A stretch of DNA of 64,000 bases. Origin: Sebastes aleutianus. Its lineage: Eukaryota > Chordata > Actinopteri > Perciformes > Sebastidae. This document shows, one piece after another, positions 60,001 to 64,000 of this stretch. Under the pieces are notes generated by a model. The model was not told where the DNA came from and ran no database searches. It saw nothing but the letters and a program-made list of their open reading frames with translations. The translations under genes were made by a program, and so were the position numbers. The stretch is taken from the NCBI GenBank assembly GCA_916700875.1, contig CAKAKS010000032.1, positions 5,395,001-5,459,000 of the forward strand. The letters are read 5' to 3'. Position 1 is the stretch's first letter. Every line of letters begins with the position of its first letter.

Positions 60001-62147
60001 CAAGTTCGGTTGAGGAGGAGAGACAGTGACGCGCTGTGGGGCGGGGTCAGCTACTGACGGTTCTCTCTGGTTCGACCAGGAAACCCTTACATGGGTCATT
60101 TCTCAAATGACGTCAGAAGAGAAGGAAAAGCTGCGCAGCGTATTTCAACACCCATTTCCGGACAAACGGAGCAGGAGAAAAAGAGAGAGGATGGTCTTTT
60201 ATGATACTATGGTGGCCTGTAGACACACTGGGGACAGATATTGATGTTTAAAAGACATGGAAAAGTGCATTTTGCATAATAGGTGACCTTTAAAGGGAGA
60301 TTTGTCAAGTATTTAATACTCTTATCAACAGGAGAGTGGACAAATATGCTGCTTTATGCACATGTATGTATATATTTATTATTGGAAATCACGTCTCTCC
60401 TCTTGTCTCTCCTCTTTTCTCCTCTTCTCAGTAGACATCCGGGTATTTTTGGCATACTCTAGATTTTGCTTTTGTTCACATACTACATGCTACATTTTGG
60501 CCAAATCAGCACATACTACTAGTATAGTACGAGGTTGTACTACTATTACAGTAAGAGGTTGTACTACTAGTATAGTATGAGGTTGTACTACTAGTATAGT
60601 ATGACGTTGTACTACTATTACAGTATGAGGTTGTACTACTAGTATAGTATGAGGTTGTACTACTATTACAGTAAGAGGTTGTACTACTAGTATAGTATGA
60701 GGTTGTACTACTAGTATAGTATGAGGTTGTACTACTATTACAGTATGAGGTTGTACTACTAGTATAGTATGAGGTTGTACTACTAGTATAGTATGAGGTT
60801 GTACTACTAGTATAGTATGAGGTTGTACTACTATTACAGTAAGAGGTTGTACTAATAGTATAGTATGAGGTTGTACTACTAGTATAGTATGAGGTTGTAC
60901 TACTAGTATAGTATGAGGTTGTACTACTAGTATAGTATGAGGTTGTACTACTATTACAGTAAGAAGTTGTACTGCTAGTATAGTATGAGGTTGTACTACT
61001 AGTATAGTATGAGGTTGTACTGCTAGTATAGTACCAAGTTGTACTACTAGTATAGTACGAGGTTGTACTACTAGTAAAGTTTATTATTATTATTATTATT
61101 ATTATTAATAATAATTAATTAATTAATTAATTATATGTTATGATTTGAGCATATTTATTTTGCTAAATGCAGTACCTGTGAGGGTTTATGGACAATATTT
61201 GTCATTGTTTTGTGTTGTTAATTAATTTCCAATAATACATTTATACATATATTTGCATAAAACAAGCATATTTGTCCACTCCCATGTTTATCAGAGTATT
61301 AAATACTTGACAAATCTCCCTTTAAGGTACATTTTGAACAGATAAAAAATATTTGAATAATTTGTGATTAATCCAGATTAACTATTTTAATTGATTGACA
61401 GCCCTAATTATAACTTTAATGTGAACGATTTTACAGCATCCATGTTCCCTTTTTGTCTTTTCTTCCTTTGAGTGTGGAGGTGATGTGATGTGATGTGTGT
61501 GGGGGTGATCAGAGTCGGCCCGTCCTATAAGCTGAATATGTAGTTGCGTAAGGCCCCACAAATCCCTTTTTTCCCTTTAAATTAGGGCTGTCAATCAAGT
61601 AAGATATTTAATCGCAATTAATCTCATGATTGTCCATAATTAATCATGATTAATCGCAAATTTATTGGATATTTTTTATCCGTTCAAAATGTACCTTAAA
61701 GGGAGATTTGTCAAGTATTTAATACTCTTATCAACATGGGAGTGGACAAATATGCTGCTTTATGCAAATGTATTTATATATTATTATTGGAAATCATGTC
61801 TCTCCTCTTTTCTCCTCTTCTCAGTACCACATCCGGGTATTTTTGGCATACTGTAGATTTTGCTTTTGATCACATACTACATGCTACATTTTGGCCAAAT
61901 CAGTACGTACTACTAGTATAGTACGAGGTTGTACTACTAGTATAGTATGAGGTTGTACCACTAGTATAGTATGAGGTTGTACTGCTAGTATAGTAGGTTA
62001 GAATACAGCCTTGGTGTGTGTGATCAGTTTGTTCTCTGATTTAAAGATCAATATAATTGTGTGAATAATAACACATCATGTTTAAAGCAGAGTCCTACCT
62101 GAGCTCCACAGCAGCAGCAGCAGCAGCAGCAGCAACAGGTGATCCAT
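46830..62147 (-). CDS. Membrane receptor with three SRCR domains and one Ig-like domain
   Basis: Eight exons on the minus strand, joined in continuous phase to 1518 nt (505 residues plus TGA): 62147-62099, 52680-52648, 52548-52258, 51399-51085, 50991-50695, 47744-47415, 47228-47146, 46949-46830. Exon 1 is a poly-Leu signal peptide (MDHLLL...WSS); exon 2 an 11-residue spacer; exons 3-5 are SRCR domains starting SVRLVGG, SVRLVNG, PVRLVGG and each ending LTCSG; exon 6 is Ig-like (FTISCS...GSYSCVYH); exon 7 the transmembrane segment (RAVVLPLILLLANIGLYFYY); exon 8 a 39-residue cytoplasmic tail without Tyr, hence no ITIM or ITAM. Three SRCR domains recall CD5/CD6, but those lack Ig. All extracellular exons are phase 1-1, so easily shuffled. 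Domains 1 and 3 have six Cys, domain 2 has eight. The exon 3 donor is GC. Ligand and symbol unknown; probably a leukocyte receptor. Confidence 0.88.
48540..50500. mobile_element. DNA transposon with long inverted ends rich in GATATCT and ACTAGTCA motifs
   Basis: TATGGCAAGCTGTTTTAACA (48547-) pairs with TGTTAAAACGGCTTGCCATA (to 50490). Both ends carry repeated GATATCT and TGACTAGTCA motifs in mirrored order (48600-48950 and 50285-50460). No transposase is visible; the middle holds a second element. Confidence 0.65.
49198..50009. mobile_element. Nested non-autonomous element with ~60-bp near-perfect inverted ends
   Basis: It begins GGCCCTGTTCAGACCTGGTA and ends TACCAGGTCTGAACAGGGCC. The ends match over about 60 bp with one mismatch (GATCGGATC against GATGCGATC in inverse). 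Flanked by ATA on both sides. Inserted within the 48540-50500 element. Confidence 0.8.
52258..52548 (-). other. SRCR exon 1 of the receptor, with GC splice donor
   Basis: 97 codons, phase 1-1. The donor reads CAG|GCAAGC on the minus strand (52257-52256), where the paralogous exon ending at 50695 has CAG|GTAAGC. Flanking intron sequence (TCTAGCTGGTGCATGTGTGT) is shared with 50625-50655, showing recent duplication of this exon and its intron. Confidence 0.85.
53470..54620. repeat. Interspersed repeats in SRCR intron 1 (family F copy and others)
   Basis: 53480-53545 (ATGGCATCACGTGACGG and TTTGGCCACTACG) matches 14590-14650 in reverse. The remainder has short frames with no domain. A hairpin lies at 54121-54167. 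Confidence 0.45.
54121..54167. repeat. 17-bp perfect stem hairpin
   Basis: GTAAGGTATGTGAAGTG (54121-54137) and its exact reverse complement (54151-54167) are separated by 13 bases. Confidence 0.9.
54658..54852. repeat. 14-bp minisatellite (TATGTATACATGTC)
   Basis: About 14 units alternating TATGTATACATGTC, TATGTATATATGTC and TATGTATGCATGTC. Open in all three plus frames (MSMY-type), which is an artefact. Confidence 0.95.
55290..55588 (+). mobile_element. Family A element fragment with internal deletion
   Basis: It begins AGGGCTGTCAAAGTTAATGC and ends at GGGGCAAGTCATG, where LINE sequence takes over. Confidence 0.75.
55589..58700 (+). pseudogene. L2/jockey-like LINE C-terminal fragment split by ~2.7 kb of AT-rich simple sequence
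   Basis: Part 1 (55589-55775) reads DLHKVIHAFIFSCLDYCNAL followed by IHRLQLVQNAAARN. Part 2 (58475-58695) reads FKALNGLTPNYIKDLLARLG then, after a stop, LWNTLPIEIRLATSLPSFK. Both are consecutive pieces of a fish LINE C-terminal domain, with roughly 30-40 residues lost at the junction. The insert holds (AAT)n, (AT)n and degenerate TAA-rich sequence. Confidence 0.65.
56836..57032. repeat. (AAT)n and (AT)n microsatellites
   Basis: Long TAA/AAT runs with (TA)n at 56881-56900 and ACAT units to 56940. Further TAA-rich stretches continue to 57560 and at 57895-57920. The poly-Tyr, poly-Leu and poly-Ile frames here are artefacts. Confidence 0.97.
58695..60294. mobile_element. Non-autonomous DNA transposon (family C), ~1.6 kb
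   Basis: Inverted ends TTTAAAGGTCTCATATTATG and CATAATAGGTGACCTTTAAA. It contains a GAGAGCAGACAGCT minisatellite (59283-59408) and a palindromic CATGTAGCTACATG segment (59430-59475). The frame 60026-60244 lies in its 3' part and has no recognisable domain. A partial copy is at 62945-63125. Confidence 0.65.
60294..61080. repeat. Family A tail fused to a 24-bp minisatellite, copy 1
   Basis: A family-A tail (60294-60398) is joined to CTCTCCTCTTTTCTCCTC and GGGTATTTTTGGCATACT, then about 23 units of GAGGTTGTACTACTAGTATAGTAT (60530-61078), with a TATTACAGTAA variant alternating. Confidence 0.85.
61134..61405 (+). mobile_element. Family A element fragment (3' half)
   Basis: TATGTTATGATTTGAGCATA through ATTGATTGACAGCCCT. 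Confidence 0.75.
61584..62007. repeat. Family A tail fused to 24-bp minisatellite, copy 2
   Basis: It begins AGGGCTGTCAATCAAGTAAG, then carries the same fusion of family-A tail, CTCTCCTCTTTTCTCC and GGGTATTTTTGGCATACTG, and only 3-4 minisatellite units. It is a duplicate of 60294-61080. Confidence 0.85.
62099..62147 (-). other. Signal peptide exon with CTG-repeat-encoded leucines
   Basis: The minus-strand start codon at 62147-62145 is followed by GAT CAC and a CTG run (plus-strand CAG repeat about 62109-62134), giving about ten Leu before WSS. The donor GTAGGA follows. Confidence 0.85.
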
Positions 62148-62940
62148 GACGTCCAGGTAGACCGTCTGTCTGCTCTGTGTGTGCTGTCCTCACGGGATCT
62201 CTGCGTAGTGGAGGAGCTGCAGCTTTACTCATCATTAAGTTGACTTTAGTTTTACAGATATTAACACTCCTCTTATCTGCATTTCTTTGAAACTGATATT
62301 TTGATAAGAAGCTGCTGACAGATCACAGATTATAGGACTGTGGTTTCTGTTACCATGACAACCAGAGCAGGCTGAGATGTTCCTATCTGATTAAAGCTGT
62401 CAGAGTGTCATTTCAAGGTAAATGTGTTAACCTCAGCAGAGAGTCGTTCAGAGGAAACTGAACTACAGCTGCAACTAACCGTTATATTAATAGTTGATGA
62501 ATCTGTCTATTCTGTTATTCAAGTAATCAATCATTGAGGAGGGAAAAATGCAGGAAAATACTGATCATAAATGGTGGCGGATGATATTTTAATGTTTCAG
62601 TGTGTCGTCTCCTTGTTAACTGCTGCTTGTTTAACTGACTGTGTCTCACTCAGTTCACTGACATCATGTTTCTGTGTTGTTTGACTTGAATGAGTCCTTC
62701 AGAAAGCTGCAGGATGGCTTCAGCTCTGCTGCTTTCTTTATTCATATCAACTCATATTTGGTGGCTCTGTCGGCTCATGTTTCAGTCTCTGCCTTTTATT
62801 TGGAAATTAATCTGAAGCTGTGAATGTTTGTTTCAGTCCCGCCCACTGTTTAAGTGAGGCTTGGATTGGTTCATCTGGCTGTCAATCAACAGATCAATAT
62901 CTCGGATGTTTCTGAGCAGAATAAACCACCACACTTTTTC
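62148..62940 (-). promoter_or_regulatory. 5' flank and probable promoter of the SRCR receptor gene
   Basis: Upstream of the minus-strand start codon. A TATA-like CTATAAT (minus strand, about 62328-62334) and an IRF-like GGAAACTGAAC (plus strand, 62453-62463) are visible but weak. A partial family-K repeat lies at 62466-62540. No start site can be fixed. Confidence 0.3.
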
Positions 62941-62944
62941 GTAA

Positions 62945-63125
62945 CTCATATCTCACAATAAAGACTTTTCTCATACCGACTGTGCTGCAGCACCTCTTTT
63001 CACCCTCTGTTAGCTCCCCCCCCCCCCCTCCTGGACTTTGGGCTTTGTAACTTTGCAGACCTTTTATTTGCACGAAAAACTATATAACACTGAAGAAAAG
63101 GGCAAGCACAAAAAGCATAACAGGT
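62945..63125. mobile_element. Family C fragment
   Basis: CATACCGACTGTGCTGCAGC followed by CACCTCTTTTCACCCTCTG and the terminal AAGCATAACAGGTCCTCTTT correspond to the ends of the 58695 element family. Confidence 0.45.
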
Positions 63126-64000
63126 CCTCTTTAAAATAAGTTGGATTGAGGCAGAAGTTTCTGGTGTCTACAGTATTTGACATCCTTTGGAGGGCAACTC
63201 GGATGTTTGGTTTGTTTTTATTGATCGACACATTCTTATCTGCGGAAGAGATGACACAGATAAAACACGCATACGTTGACACTGCTGATGAACGGAACTG
63301 CGGCAAGAAGCAGAGCATTAAACCACAGCACGATCTCGCATATAGAGTCAACACAAATGTGAAATATAACCTGTTAGCCGCTGCATGGAAGAAATATGAA
63401 TCCTGTTAATGATTAAAGACAAAACCCTGACACATAATTCTGTTGTTCGGCTTATTCTTCTCCGTTTAAAGACTCTCAATACTCATCGTGGGATGAGTTG
63501 TGAATTCAGCACCCTGTGAGAATTTTTAGACTTTAGCTGTTGTTGACCCAGAAACATTGATTCAGAACTAATTACATTGATGACCCAGCAAACTGCAAGG
63601 AGCCTCTCATTGGATTATGCAATTAAAAGCCTTTTGACACAAAATACAACAGAGACATGATGAGAACAGGACGCGTGGATCAATAGCAGATGAGAACTGC
63701 AACAGCATGCAAGGCAGGAATGGAGACGGGCTTGGACAGAGGACATGCACAGCTATAGAATGCTGTGTCATGTCTTTTCAGTGGGCACTTCATAAGCTAC
63801 ATCATGAGTTCCATAATGCATATAATGGCTTGAAAACATGATATTGCTCTTGGGTTAACTTGTCCATACTGTCAGTGGAGTTTAAGGAGCAGTTTGACAT
63901 TTTGGGAAAGGCTTTTTGCCTATGTTAATAATAATAATAATACATTTTATTTATATAGCGCTTTTCTAAAAACTCAATGTTAGATGAGTTATTGTATAGA
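63126..64000. other. Intergenic end of window, no gene seen
   Basis: The short frames at 63146-63409 and 63064-63354 overlap on opposite strands and have no recognisable domain. The start of a family-O repeat is at 63884-63920, followed by a (TAA)n run and the TTTATTTATATAGCGCTTTT start of a family-M repeat. Confidence 0.4.

Noticed and set aside
60026..60244. 72-codon frame with charged residues
   Set aside because: Lies inside a non-autonomous transposon family whose copies look non-coding; no recognisable domain.
62453..62463. IRF/ISRE-like site upstream of the SRCR receptor
   Set aside because: Only one imperfect GAAACTGAAC match about 300 bp from the start codon; expected by chance, so not used to claim interferon control.

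Overview
The window is vertebrate nuclear DNA, almost certainly from a teleost, probably a percomorph. It carries multi-exon genes with GT-AG introns, abundant fish-type non-autonomous DNA transposons, L1- and L2/jockey-like LINE fragments, many microsatellites, and one 100-base assembly gap (26862-26961). No bacterial or organellar signature is present.

Three protein-coding loci can be rebuilt exon by exon. (1) 1-25083, plus strand: nearly all of nol10 (nucleolar protein 10, a WD-repeat nucleolar factor). Twenty exons join in one frame to 730 codons plus stop; only about the first 24 residues lie upstream of the window. The last exon adds a glycine/arginine-rich tail that I do not recall in the human protein. 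(2) 34160-38670, plus strand: an immunity-related GTPase (IRG) of 395 residues with an intact GKS-type P-loop, encoded by two coding exons and one non-coding 5' exon. Upstream lie three copies (30661-30870, 33731-33966, 33967-34203) of a promoter-like module with a STAT site (TTCCCTGAA), an ISRE-like site in two of the three, and a TATA box. (3) 62147-46830, minus strand: a 505-residue type I membrane receptor with a poly-leucine signal peptide, three SRCR domains, one Ig-like domain, a transmembrane segment and a short tail.

The rest is mostly mobile DNA. The nol10 introns hold nested hAT-like and Harbinger-like elements, at least four copies of one abundant family ending in GGGCTGTCA, and an array of ~180-bp repeats. 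The 26.2-29.5 kb block has long inverted arms around an unrecognised reading frame with a poly(A) signal, and an 80-bp exact direct duplication. An L1 relic (31.7-33.6 kb) separates the IRG promoter copies. The 40-46.6 kb interval between the IRG and SRCR genes is minisatellites, a GGTA microsatellite, LINE fragments and a tRNA-derived SINE. The SRCR gene's introns hold nested transposons and very AT-rich simple sequence.

Functionally the window places a housekeeping ribosome-biogenesis gene beside two immune-type genes: one a likely interferon-inducible cell-autonomous effector, the other a likely leukocyte surface receptor. No shared regulation between the two immune genes can be shown from sequence alone.
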